Of a stretch of DNA of 64,000 nt, positions 43,005 through 50,308 are shown piece by piece. The translations under genes were made by a program, and so were the position numbers. A model generated the notes under the pieces. It made no database searches, was not told where the DNA came from, and saw only the letters and a list, made by a program, of their open reading frames with translations. The stretch covers positions 19,444 through 83,443 of the forward strand of contig NZ_FOFB01000028.1 in assembly GCF_900110645.1 (NCBI RefSeq), in the 5' to 3' direction. The DNA comes from Neolewinella agarilytica. GTDB lineage: Bacteria; Bacteroidota; Bacteroidia; Chitinophagales; Saprospiraceae. Numbering within the stretch: position 1 is the stretch's first letter; each line of letters starts with the position of its first letter.

Positions 43005-44204
43005 ATGAAAGCCATATTCTTTAAACTCACCACCTTGGTTTTGCTGGTAATGACCCTTGCCGGATCCAGCAGCTCCACTTTTAGCGACCCCGCTAATCAC
43101 TACCGTTTTGACCTGCCGTTTTATGCGCAGCAGATCAATATCGTTTATGATCCGGGCATGCAGATTCAAAATCCGACGCAACTCAACAACACGAGTATTA
43201 GCCAGTCTTACCGGGACTATGGCCGGCGCCCGAGTCAGGTTCTGCTCAACAGCTTGCTCGAAGCCAAGGAGAAATACGAGCTCAACGATTATCTCTTCTG
43301 TAAACTTGCCCGCACCAGCCTGGAGGTCATCTACAGTAACGGTTCCTCCAATGCCCGCGAAGTTTCCCTCTACGGCTTACTGATCGATGCCGGCTTCGAT
43401 GCAATTCTTACTTTTCGGGGCGGACGAATATTCGTAAATGTTTACACCAGCGAAGACCTTTTCGAAGTCCCGATCATCGATGCTAAAGGCCGCCCCTACG
43501 CCAACATCAGCTGCCTTACGGGCGAGTGCAATGGCCGCCAACGACTATACATTCACAACGAACACCCTAACCCGCGTGGTCGGTCTTTCGGTTTTCAGTT
43601 AAAAAACTGGCCGGACCTGGGCGTGCAGCCCACCGTCAAAGACATGGTCTTTAACTACCACGGTGTGAAGCAGAGCATCCGCGTGACTTTTGACCGGACG
43701 ATGGTGGACATCATGGCCGACTACCCCTTCATCCATGAATACTGTTACCTCGAAACGCCCCTGTCAGCAACCCTGCGCGAAAGTCTGCTCCCCCAGCTTC
43801 GCCGGTACCTGGAGCCCCTCGATCAGGAACAAGGGCTCGAACTCCTGGCCAGTTTCACCCGCTCCGCCTTTAACTATAAAGAGGACAACGCCAATTTCGG
43901 CCGCTCTAAGCCCATGGTACCCGAAGAACTCTTTGGCTATAGTTTTTCGGACTGCGAAGATCGTTCCGCACTCTTTTTCGCCCTCGTGCGGGAGTTGCTG
44001 GACCTCCCCATGGCTGTGGTCGCCTACGATGATCATCTGACGATTGCCGTAGGAAGTGATGATATAAAGGGCGATTCCTTCACCTATAACGACCAGCGCT
44101 ATGTCTTTTGTGACCCTACCGGCCCCAAAAACTCCAGCCGGATCGGGCAGATTCCTCCTGGTTACGAAAATAAAAATTTCAAAATAATCGGTACTTACAA
44201 ATAG
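43005..44204 (+). CDS. Exported transglutaminase-like (papain-fold) protein
   Basis: 399 residues from ATG 43005, which gives the signal peptide (FFKLTTLVLLVMTLAGSSSS); the open frame runs further upstream into the minisatellite but is not credible. The C-terminal domain has the transglutaminase Cys-His-Asp layout: SDCEDRSALFFALVREL (Cys), AYDDHLTIAVG (His) and VFCDPTG (Asp). The N-terminal about 220 residues are of unknown fold. Bacterial members usually act as proteases or peptidoglycan-linked hydrolases rather than cross-linkers. It is single in its operon. Confidence 0.78.
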   Translation: MKAIFFKLTTLVLLVMTLAGSSSSTFSDPANHYRFDLPFYAQQINIVYDPGMQIQNPTQLNNTSISQSYRDYGRRPSQVLLNSLLEAKEKYELNDYLFCKLARTSLEVIYSNGSSNAREVSLYGLLIDAGFDAILTFRGGRIFVNVYTSEDLFEVPIIDAKGRPYANISCLTGECNGRQRLYIHNEHPNPRGRSFGFQLKNWPDLGVQPTVKDMVFNYHGVKQSIRVTFDRTMVDIMADYPFIHEYCYLETPLSATLRESLLPQLRRYLEPLDQEQGLELLASFTRSAFNYKEDNANFGRSKPMVPEELFGYSFSDCEDRSALFFALVRELLDLPMAVVAYDDHLTIAVGSDDIKGDSFTYNDQRYVFCDPTGPKNSSRIGQIPPGYENKNFKIIGTYK

Positions 44205-44265
44205 TTGATTATCAATGACAAGCAACACTTTTTCGGCTAATTCGCTTTGGTTTGCGTCCAATTGT

Positions 44266-44273
44266 TACTTTTG
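44266..44273 (+). promoter_or_regulatory. -7 element TACTTTTG
   Basis: A match to TAnnTTTG, with TTTGG about 16-20 bp upstream as a -33 candidate. It serves the small conserved gene at 44342. Confidence 0.65.
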
Positions 44274-44341
44274 CGGCCCGGAGGGGTAAAACAAAATGCC
44301 ACCCCCATGGCTTTTTTAAGTAGTAAAACTTATGCGTTAGT

Positions 44342-44563
44342 ATGTATTGGACTCTAGAACTCGCTTCTCACCTTGAAGACGCCCCCTGGCCCGCCACGAG
44401 GGACGAACTTATCGATTACGCCATCCGCTCAGGCTCTCCCCTGGAGGTGATCGAGAACCTGCAAGCCATGGAAGATGAAGGAGAAACTTACGAGGTAATC
44501 GACGACATCTGGCCTGATTACCCCCGAAAGGATGACTTCCTCTTCAATGAAGACGAATATTAA
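44342..44563 (+). CDS. Small conserved Bacteroidota protein (DUF2795-like)
   Basis: 73 residues, acidic. It opens with YWTLELASHLEDAPWPATRD, then ELIDYAIRSGSPLEVIENLQ, and ends WPDYPRKDDFLFNEDEY. This sequence is strongly conserved across Bacteroidota (family often labelled DUF2795) and no function is established. It has its own promoter upstream and a clean terminator downstream, so it is a monocistronic unit. The position just before cmk is likely chance. Confidence 0.85.
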   Translation: MYWTLELASHLEDAPWPATRDELIDYAIRSGSPLEVIENLQAMEDEGETYEVIDDIWPDYPRKDDFLFNEDEY

Positions 44564-44585
44564 ACAACTTACGAGTTGAACAACG

Positions 44586-44615
44586 AAGCCGGTGACCTCC
44601 CTCACCGGCTTTCTT
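44586..44615 (+). terminator. Intrinsic terminator after the DUF2795-like gene
   Basis: A 10-bp perfect stem AAGCCGGTGA / TCACCGGCTT with a CCTCCC loop, followed by TCTT. Confidence 0.8.
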
Positions 44616-44677
44616 GTGTCCATCCCTGTCTTCTTCGGCTTCATTCTCCCATTCTTCCATTCTCTTACTCTTTACCA

Positions 44678-45334
44678 ATGTCCCACGTAATCGCAATCGA
44701 CGGATTCAGCGCCTGCGGAAAATCAACGCTGGCCAGGGCGATGGCCAAACGCCTCAATTATCGATTCATTGACACCGGGGCTATGTACCGGATGATTACG
44801 CTGCACTTCTTACGTAATGAGGTGAGCCTGGAAGACGAGGGCGCGGTCGCAGGTGCATTGGAAGGTTTACGGGTAGACTTCCTCCCCGGCTCCAACGATG
44901 CTATCCTGAATGGAGAAAACGTAGAGACGGAAATCCGGGGCCGGGCAGTGTCGGACTTTGTGTCGCCAGTGGCGGCGGTAGCCGCCGTCCGTCGCTGGGT
45001 CGTCCCGCAGCAGCAGGCAATGGGTAAAGCCGGGGGCATCGTTATGGACGGCCGAGACATCGGCACCGTCGTCTTCCCCGACGCAGATCTGAAGCTCTTC
45101 ATCACCGCTGACCGGGAAACCCGGATCCAACGCCGGATCCAGGAACTCATCGCTAAAGGCATCCCCGCTGACCCCGAAGCCATCGCCAACAACCTCGACG
45201 AACGCGACCGCATCGACTCTACCCGCCAGGACAGCCCCCTCCGCAAAGCAGACGACGCCATCGAGATCGACAATAGCTCCCTCTCCCTGCAAGAATTCAT
45301 TGAAGTGGGGATGGCGGAAGCGGCTAAAATTTAG
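44678..45334 (+). CDS. cmk: Cytidylate kinase
   Basis: 218 residues from ATG 44678. It phosphorylates CMP and dCMP with ATP in pyrimidine nucleotide supply. The P-loop is GFSACGKST near the N-terminus, followed by RFIDTGAMYRMI, IRGRAVSDFVSPVAAVAAVR, GGIVMDGRDIGTVVFPDAD and RDRIDSTRQDSPLRKADDAI. All are standard bacterial CMP-kinase signatures. A minus-strand copy of the dispersed GC-rich element lies in frame at residues 54-60 (GAVAGAL), one change from the reference. Start chosen by family alignment (SHVIAIDGFSACGKS). Confidence 0.95.
   Translation: MSHVIAIDGFSACGKSTLARAMAKRLNYRFIDTGAMYRMITLHFLRNEVSLEDEGAVAGALEGLRVDFLPGSNDAILNGENVETEIRGRAVSDFVSPVAAVAAVRRWVVPQQQAMGKAGGIVMDGRDIGTVVFPDADLKLFITADRETRIQRRIQELIAKGIPADPEAIANNLDERDRIDSTRQDSPLRKADDAIEIDNSSLSLQEFIEVGMAEAAKI
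44840..44857 (-). repeat. Dispersed GC-rich element, copy 11 (inside cmk)
   Basis: TGCACCTGCGACCGCGCC on the minus strand, one change from the reference. It is antisense to cmk and encodes GAVAGA there. Confidence 0.55.
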
Positions 45335-45337
45335 GTC

Positions 45338-45443
45338 GGTCGAGGAGTTGTATTTCCAGTCCCTTCAAGTCATGAAGAAAATCCAATAATTCAGCTTAGC
45401 TTCGAACGAGCTACTCTTTCACTCGGAATACAATTCCTCGACC
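45338..45443. repeat. 106-bp inverted-repeat element carrying shared motif copy B
   Basis: The left arm GGTCGAGGAGTTGTATTTCC (45338-45357) is the near-exact complement of the right arm, GGAATACAATTCCTCGACC (45425-45443). The right arm plus preceding ACTC is the 23-bp motif also found at 38627-38649. It fills the gap between cmk and the following methyltransferase-like gene. Confidence 0.65.
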
Positions 45444-45444
45444 A

Positions 45445-45897
45445 ATGTCCAATACCACAAAAGACTACCTGTTCGTAGGCATTCAGTTAGTGCTATTCGT
45501 TGCTTATGCATTTAACATCACAAAGGGACTTACTCATTTCCCCGACTGGCTACAATACCTGGGGCTGGTAATGGTGGTCGCCGGCATCGGGCTGGCCAGC
45601 CTCGCCATGATCCAGATCCGGACCAGCTTCTCCCCCTTTCCCACCCCGGTGGAAGACGGGCAACTCATTAGCAACGGCGCTTTTTCAGTAGCCCGCCACC
45701 CTATTTACACGGGTATCTTGCTGGCAGCCTTTGGTTATGCTTTTTATACGGCTTACACAGACAAACTTATTTGGTCCGTTTTATTACTAATACTCTTCTA
45801 CTTCAAATCCAGCTACGAAGAGCAGCTGCTCTCACAAAAGTATGCGGGCTACGCTGACTATAAAAAACGAGTAGGCAGGTTTACCCCCTGGTGGTAA
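45445..45897 (+). CDS. Isoprenylcysteine carboxyl methyltransferase-like (ICMT/PEMT) membrane protein
   Basis: 150 residues with about four transmembrane helices (FVGIQLVLFVAYAFNI, WLQYLGLVMVVAGIGLASLA, IYTGILLAAFGYAFYTAY, LIWSVLLLILFYF). The methyltransferase motif is LISNGAFSVARHPIYTG, followed by SSYEEQLLSQKYAGYADYKK, the conserved EE..L...Y..Y pattern. Bacterial family members methylate lipids or unknown substrates, since prenylated proteins are absent. Start ATG 45445 follows the shared 23-bp motif by one base. Confidence 0.85.
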   Translation: MSNTTKDYLFVGIQLVLFVAYAFNITKGLTHFPDWLQYLGLVMVVAGIGLASLAMIQIRTSFSPFPTPVEDGQLISNGAFSVARHPIYTGILLAAFGYAFYTAYTDKLIWSVLLLILFYFKSSYEEQLLSQKYAGYADYKKRVGRFTPWW

Positions 45898-45971
45898 GCC
45901 TTCCTCTCCTGCGCCGCCTCCAACACGCGATAGCCCAACAGACCAACGCACCAAAAGACCAAAGAACTAAC

Positions 45972-47309
45972 CTACGGCTTACTCAAATCCAGTTCCCGCA
46001 GCATCAGCAGGTAGCTGCGTCCAAAATCCATCAGGTTGTCAAAGCTGAGCTGGCTGAGGGCGGGGCGCAGGCGCGGGTAGGCATCGGTGTGCTGACTGAT
46101 GATGTCCGTAATGGCCGCACGGATCGCGCGGCGGGCGGGCCGCCCGTCCCGGTCCAGAAACTGCTGCTTAAAACCAAGTTCCCGGAAGTATTCGTCTTCA
46201 CAGACCCGGTAGTAGAGTTGCAGCAGGCTACGGTCTGGCGGCGGCACGGCGTAGTTAAACAGGGCGTAGCCGACGATGTAACCGGGGATGCCGCTGGCGA
46301 CCTCCACGTAGCCATTATCCTGATACCAGTCCATATTCGGCAGCTCGTTATCGATCAGGCTCACGAGGCGGTCGTGGTTGGCCGGCAGCGTAATGCCGAA
46401 GGTAGACTTGCCCGCATAGAGCTCCTCGGCAAAGGACTCGGGTGCGCGACGCAGCAGATGCTGTAGTTCCCGGAGCAAACGGATGTTCTTGTAGGTTACC
46501 GGCTGGTCATCCTCGCGGGCGAAGTACATACGGTGCATTCGTTCCAGCGCCTCCATGGTGTGCCCTTCGGGGATGAGGAGATAGTCAAGGCGATAAACGA
46601 GATCCAGCAATAAGTAAGCCACCGCACCTGGCTGTTCTTCGGGGTTTAGCTTGCCCTGCCCCAGATAATCGATCACGTATTGTATTCTCCGGCGAAGGAA
46701 GTCGAGCTTGCGCGTTTTGTCTTCGGCGGAGAGTTCCTGCAGGTGGGTGATTTCGGTCGGGCTCAGGTAGTCGCCAAATTCTTCCAGCAGCAGGTCATCC
46801 TGCTTATCAGCGCGGAGGGCCATTTCCTTCAGGGCGTGGTAGAGCTTGTGAGGGCTGGCGTCGTTGACCGGCGTATCGAACACGATGGCCAGGCAACCGT
46901 CGTCGTCGATGGCGAAGCGGCTATACTTCAGCTCGTAGTTCATGGAGGTGAGCCGGTGCAGGAGGTCTGCGTTATTGGCATCCAGGTGGGCGACCCGGGC
47001 GGTAGCCCGGAGTTGCTCATCGTCGGCAAAGCCAGTTACTCGCTTGCTGCCCTGGTAGAATTCGAAGTAAAGCTTACCGCCCTCGGTCTTCCATTTAACG
47101 TTGCCCTCTCGCTCGTCGAGCAAATAAGCCATGAAGGCTTCGCAGCTTTCTACGTAGTCACCCTTCTCGAAGGCGAGGAGGGATTTGTCCCAGGCGGCAT
47201 AATTTGCCGGCGACTTATAGGCATCCGTGTAGCGCCCGAAGTTGAATTCGGGAACGTCAGTGGGGTCGTAGCCGGGGGCGCGGCCGAAGAGGGTATCCCA
47301 GATGCTCAA
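45972..47309 (-). CDS. Hypothetical protein, YbjN/T3SS-chaperone-like segment possible
   Basis: 445 residues, cytoplasmic, from a TTG at 47309 because no ATG is available before residue 60. The N-terminal region (WKTEGGKLYFEFYQGSKRVT, GFADDEQLRATARVAHLDAN, and SPHKLYHALKEMALRADKQD) has the look of a YbjN or type III chaperone-like fold, but this is tentative. The C-terminal 250 residues are helical, with conserved-looking blocks such as YVEVASGIPGYIVGYALFNY. No family is confidently recognised. It is transcribed away from the DUF2071 gene, with a dispersed element (copy 12) in the divergent gap. Confidence 0.6.
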   Translation of the reverse strand: MSIWDTLFGRAPGYDPTDVPEFNFGRYTDAYKSPANYAAWDKSLLAFEKGDYVESCEAFMAYLLDEREGNVKWKTEGGKLYFEFYQGSKRVTGFADDEQLRATARVAHLDANNADLLHRLTSMNYELKYSRFAIDDDGCLAIVFDTPVNDASPHKLYHALKEMALRADKQDDLLLEEFGDYLSPTEITHLQELSAEDKTRKLDFLRRRIQYVIDYLGQGKLNPEEQPGAVAYLLLDLVYRLDYLLIPEGHTMEALERMHRMYFAREDDQPVTYKNIRLLRELQHLLRRAPESFAEELYAGKSTFGITLPANHDRLVSLIDNELPNMDWYQDNGYVEVASGIPGYIVGYALFNYAVPPPDRSLLQLYYRVCEDEYFRELGFKQQFLDRDGRPARRAIRAAITDIISQHTDAYPRLRPALSQLSFDNLMDFGRSYLLMLRELDLSKP

Positions 47310-47427
47310 AGGGGAGGAAAGTTTGTTATTTGGTCAGTTAGTATCGGCAAGATACGTTGGTAGCGGCTAATGGAGAAGAAAAGCAAGTATCGGAAAATGA
47401 TCGGGTCACGGACACTTCGGTGGCTTT

Positions 47428-47446
47428 GGCGGGGCCCGCAGGTGCA
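47428..47446 (-). repeat. Dispersed GC-rich element, copy 12
   Basis: TGCACCTGCGGGCCCCGCC on the minus strand, preceded by CCCC. It is in the divergent promoter region between the 445-residue hypothetical gene and the DUF2071 gene. Confidence 0.75.
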
Positions 47447-47487
47447 GGGGAAGGTAAACGAGCATGGAAAGCTCCCCTTCTGCGCCC

Positions 47488-47495
47488 TATCTTTG
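47488..47495 (+). promoter_or_regulatory. -7 element TATCTTTG with almost no leader
   Basis: A perfect TAnnTTTG ending 4 nt before the ATG at 47500. That ATG is also the start expected from family alignment, so the mRNA is predicted to be leaderless or nearly so. Confidence 0.6.
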
Positions 47496-47499
47496 AAGC

Positions 47500-48210
47500 A
47501 TGCCCTTTCTCACCGCCGAATGGAGAAAACTGGCTTTTGCCAATTACCCGGTCGACCCCGCCGTATTGCAGCCCTACGTGCCTTTTGGTACCGAGCTGGA
47601 CTTTTGGCAAGGTCGCTGCTACCTGAGCCTCGTTGGCTTTCTGTTTACCAGGGTACGGTTACTGGGCATCCCCGTCCCCTTTCATACGGAGTTTGAGGAA
47701 GTGAACATTCGCTTCTACGTCCGACGAAAAACGGCGAGTGGGTGGAAGCGGGGGGTGGTCTTTATCCGGGAGATCGTGCCGAAGGCAGCCATTACCTTCG
47801 TGGCCAACACGGTATACAACGAGAACTATCAGACCTTGCCTATGCGTCATCGCTGGATAAACGGCGAGGAGCAGAACATGGTAGAATATCAGTGGAAAAA
47901 GGCCGGTAACTGGCAGACTTTCTCGCTGGAAACTTCTCCGATTTCTGTGCCCATCCAAGATGGCAGTGAGGAAGAATTCATTACGGAGCATTACTGGGGC
48001 TATGCAGCGGTCAGTGATCAAAAGAGTAATGAGTATGAAGTAACCCACCCCCGCTGGCAACTCTATCCGGTGCACAACTATACGATTGAAGTAGACTATG
48101 GCCTTTGCTACGGCCCTGAGTTTTCCTTCCTCAACTCCGCCAGTCCAACGTCAGTCTTTCTGGCCGAAGGATCAGCCATCACGGTGGAGCCAAAGGCGGC
48201 TTTGAAGTAA
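47500..48210 (+). CDS. DUF2071 (YqjF-like) protein
   Basis: 236 residues, cytoplasmic. Family features: PFLTAEWRKLAFANYPVDPA at the start, LQPYVPFGTELDFWQGRCYL, FEEVNIRFYVRR, FIREIVPKAAITFVANTVYN, EHYWGYAAVSDQKSNEYEVT and HPRWQLYP. DUF2071 proteins have an acetoacetate-decarboxylase-like fold and unknown activity. The start agrees with the family even though the -7 element lies just upstream. Confidence 0.88.
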   Translation: MPFLTAEWRKLAFANYPVDPAVLQPYVPFGTELDFWQGRCYLSLVGFLFTRVRLLGIPVPFHTEFEEVNIRFYVRRKTASGWKRGVVFIREIVPKAAITFVANTVYNENYQTLPMRHRWINGEEQNMVEYQWKKAGNWQTFSLETSPISVPIQDGSEEEFITEHYWGYAAVSDQKSNEYEVTHPRWQLYPVHNYTIEVDYGLCYGPEFSFLNSASPTSVFLAEGSAITVEPKAALK

Positions 48211-48238
48211 TCACTCCGCCTTGCCTTTCGACTCCCCC

Positions 48239-48258
48239 TGCACCTGCGGTCCCGCGCC
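48239..48258 (+). repeat. Dispersed GC-rich element, copy 13
   Basis: TGCACCTGCGGTCCCGCGCC, a version with two extra bases in the middle, preceded by CCCCC. It lies 33 bp before the start of the carbohydrate-binding-like lipoprotein. Confidence 0.7.
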
Positions 48259-48291
48259 CAAATGTCAGGAAAGCCCATTATCTTGTCCGTC

Positions 48292-48930
48292 ATGCGCTTC
48301 TTTACCCTGCTCCCCCTGCTATGCCTTTTCGCCTGTTCTCCCCGACTGGCCGTTGAAACCAACGGCTACCTGATGGTGGAAGCAGAATCCTTTAACAAAC
48401 AAACCGCCGACGATGTCCGCCGATGGGTCCTCATCGATGCCGACGCTGCCAACGATGCCTTCACGGACCCCGACGAAAGCCACCACGCCACCGCCTCCGG
48501 CGGTGCATATCTGGAAGCCCTGCCCGACACCCGTGTCACCCACGACGACGAGCTCGTCAAGGGCGAAAATTTCAGTAACGTAGCCGGCAAAATGGCCGTT
48601 CTGGAATATCCGGTTACCATCTCCACACCGGGTCGCTACTACGTTTGGGTACGCGCTTACAGCAGCGGCACGGAAGACAATGGCGTCCACGTCGGCCTTA
48701 ATGGAACCTGGCCCGAAAGCGGCCAACGCATGCAGTGGTGCGAGGGTAAAAACCAATGGACCTGGGCCAGTAAGCAACGGACAAAAGAGATTCATTGTGG
48801 CGTAGAGAAGCTGATCTACCTCGACATTCCCAGCGCGGGCAAGCACACCATTACTTTCTCCCTGCGGGAAGACGGCTTTGAGTTTGACGCTTTTGTGCTG
48901 AGCAAGGAATATCAGGTGCCGGGTGAATGA
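48292..48930 (+). CDS. Lipoprotein resembling a carbohydrate-binding (CBM6-like) domain
   Basis: 212 residues from ATG 48292, which gives the lipoprotein signal (FFTLLPLLCLFACS). The mature protein begins LMVEAESFNKQTADDVRRWV, typical of glycan-binding beta-sandwich domains, then ASGGAYLEALPDTR, LEYPVTISTPGRYYVWVRAY, VHVGLNGTWPESG and YLDIPSAGKHTITFSLREDG with FEFDAFVLSKEY. No catalytic domain is attached. It probably binds a polysaccharide at the cell surface (inference). Confidence 0.75.
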   Translation: MRFFTLLPLLCLFACSPRLAVETNGYLMVEAESFNKQTADDVRRWVLIDADAANDAFTDPDESHHATASGGAYLEALPDTRVTHDDELVKGENFSNVAGKMAVLEYPVTISTPGRYYVWVRAYSSGTEDNGVHVGLNGTWPESGQRMQWCEGKNQWTWASKQRTKEIHCGVEKLIYLDIPSAGKHTITFSLREDGFEFDAFVLSKEYQVPGE

Positions 48931-49007
48931 CCCCTGTCCGCGTTAATCTGTATCCAAAACAAACGGGGAGTAGAATGATAGAATGGAAGAATTACAGGGT
49001 GCCCTAA

Positions 49008-49781
49008 TTAATAATTGACCATCTCCTTCGCCCAGTCTTTCCCCGCTTTCAGTTGATTTCGTAAGCCATGTTTAATGATCCATCTGCATTCTTTACTTTC
49101 GGCAGGCAGCCAGCTTTCGACCAGTTCCCGGCCCGGTTCTTCGTTGTCTTTAAGGATATCATTCAGGCAGTTGGCGACTGACTTTTGTACGTACTTTTCC
49201 GGATCATCCCGCAGCTGCGTCAGGATGGGAAACAGTGGCGCAGGCTCATCGATAAATTGCGGTAGCTTCGGCGCCCAGGGTAAGCGTGGCCGGCCGCCCT
49301 CTGAGGCCAGTCTCCGCAGATGAAAATCGTCGGACTTCGCCCACTTCAGCATTTGTCGGAGCATCTTCTTCGGGTACCGTTCGATGAACGGCCGGATGGT
49401 GTACTCCGCCGTATTGCGCCGGGTAACTTCTTCCATTCCCTTTACCGACAGGTCGAAATGTTCCAGGCCATACTTCTCGATGAACTTCGCCATCGGCATT
49501 AGCCAATAGAACTCTGTGAACATTCCCGTGCCGTCGGGATTACGAGGGCCCACTGTTTTCAGAAGAATAGCGAGCTGGTTTTCGTAGTTGCCCGGCAGGT
49601 AGTCCGCAAAAGCATCAGCGATGAACTCGACGCGGTCTTTCAGTTCCAGCTCATCTACGTTTTCCCGGATGGTACTAACGAAAACCGTTGCAGGGAAGGC
49701 TGGATAATGGGGGGCAATTTTCTCAGATAGTAGCTTCGCCAGCTCGTGATCAAACCAGAGTTTTAGCTTTTTGTAGGCCAT
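49008..49781 (-). CDS. DNA alkylation repair protein (AlkD-like HEAT-repeat glycosylase family)
   Basis: 257 residues, all helical HEAT-like repeats as in AlkD/AlkC-type 'DNA alkylation repair' proteins, which excise alkylated bases without base flipping. Visible blocks: YPAFPATVFVSTIRENVDEL, LAILLKTVGPRNPD, FTEFYWLMPMAKFIEKYGLE, TRRNTAEYTIRPFIERYPKK, DDFHLRRLASEGGRPRLPWA and DDPEKYVQKSVANCLNDIL. The basic patch RRLASEGGRPRLPWAPKLP fits DNA contact. Start set to ATG 49781 (MAYKKLKLW); the frame opens four codons earlier. Confidence 0.85.
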   Translation of the reverse strand: MAYKKLKLWFDHELAKLLSEKIAPHYPAFPATVFVSTIRENVDELELKDRVEFIADAFADYLPGNYENQLAILLKTVGPRNPDGTGMFTEFYWLMPMAKFIEKYGLEHFDLSVKGMEEVTRRNTAEYTIRPFIERYPKKMLRQMLKWAKSDDFHLRRLASEGGRPRLPWAPKLPQFIDEPAPLFPILTQLRDDPEKYVQKSVANCLNDILKDNEEPGRELVESWLPAESKECRWIIKHGLRNQLKAGKDWAKEMVNY

Positions 49782-49865
49782 GGGACAGCACATTTGTTGC
49801 GCTACTAAGCTCGTAATTTATTGAGACAAATTCTTAGAGTCTTCTCCGGACCAGCATAGTGTAAA

Positions 49866-50306
49866 CTAGTCAAGTTTAACCTCTGACAGCATTTTTCCTT
49901 GCTCCCCCGCCAGTTCTGGCCAATCGCTCAGCGGTAGCCACCGATATAGGAAAACCAGCCCTTCATCTTCGTCGCCCGCTGAAACGGCGTGAGCGAAGGC
50001 CGTGGCACAAGCCTCCCTGTAGGTCAATTGAAAAAAGTAGCGGTGGTGGATTTCTTTCTTTTCCGTCGCTACGTAGTCGATTTCACCCAGCAGCTTCACT
50101 TCCGTGAAGTTTTGGAGCCCCGCTTCCTCTTTCACTTCTCTAAGTACACCCACCTGCGGGTCTTCGCCTTCTTCAAGCGTCCCGCCGGGAACCTGAAGAC
50201 CTGCTTCGGGGAAATCGCGGTGGGCGAAAACCAGCAGCTCCGGACCAGCATCAGTTGGGCGTAGAATGTAGGCCAGGACTTTGTTCTTGACTTTGCAGGT
50301 CTCCAT
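49866..50306 (-). CDS. NUDIX hydrolase
   Basis: 146 residues. A canonical Nudix box GGTLEEGEDPQVGVLREVKE followed by EAGL (G-x5-E-x7-REUxEExGU). The rest of the fold is ordinary: KNKVLAYILRPTDAGPELLV, FAHRDFPEAGLQVP and EIHHRYFFQLTYRE. The substrate, a nucleoside diphosphate derivative, is not determined. Its start lies two bases after the rlmD stop codon, so the two form an operon. Confidence 0.9.
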   Translation of the reverse strand: METCKVKNKVLAYILRPTDAGPELLVFAHRDFPEAGLQVPGGTLEEGEDPQVGVLREVKEEAGLQNFTEVKLLGEIDYVATEKKEIHHRYFFQLTYREACATAFAHAVSAGDEDEGLVFLYRWLPLSDWPELAGEQGKMLSEVKLD

Positions 50307-50308
50307 AG

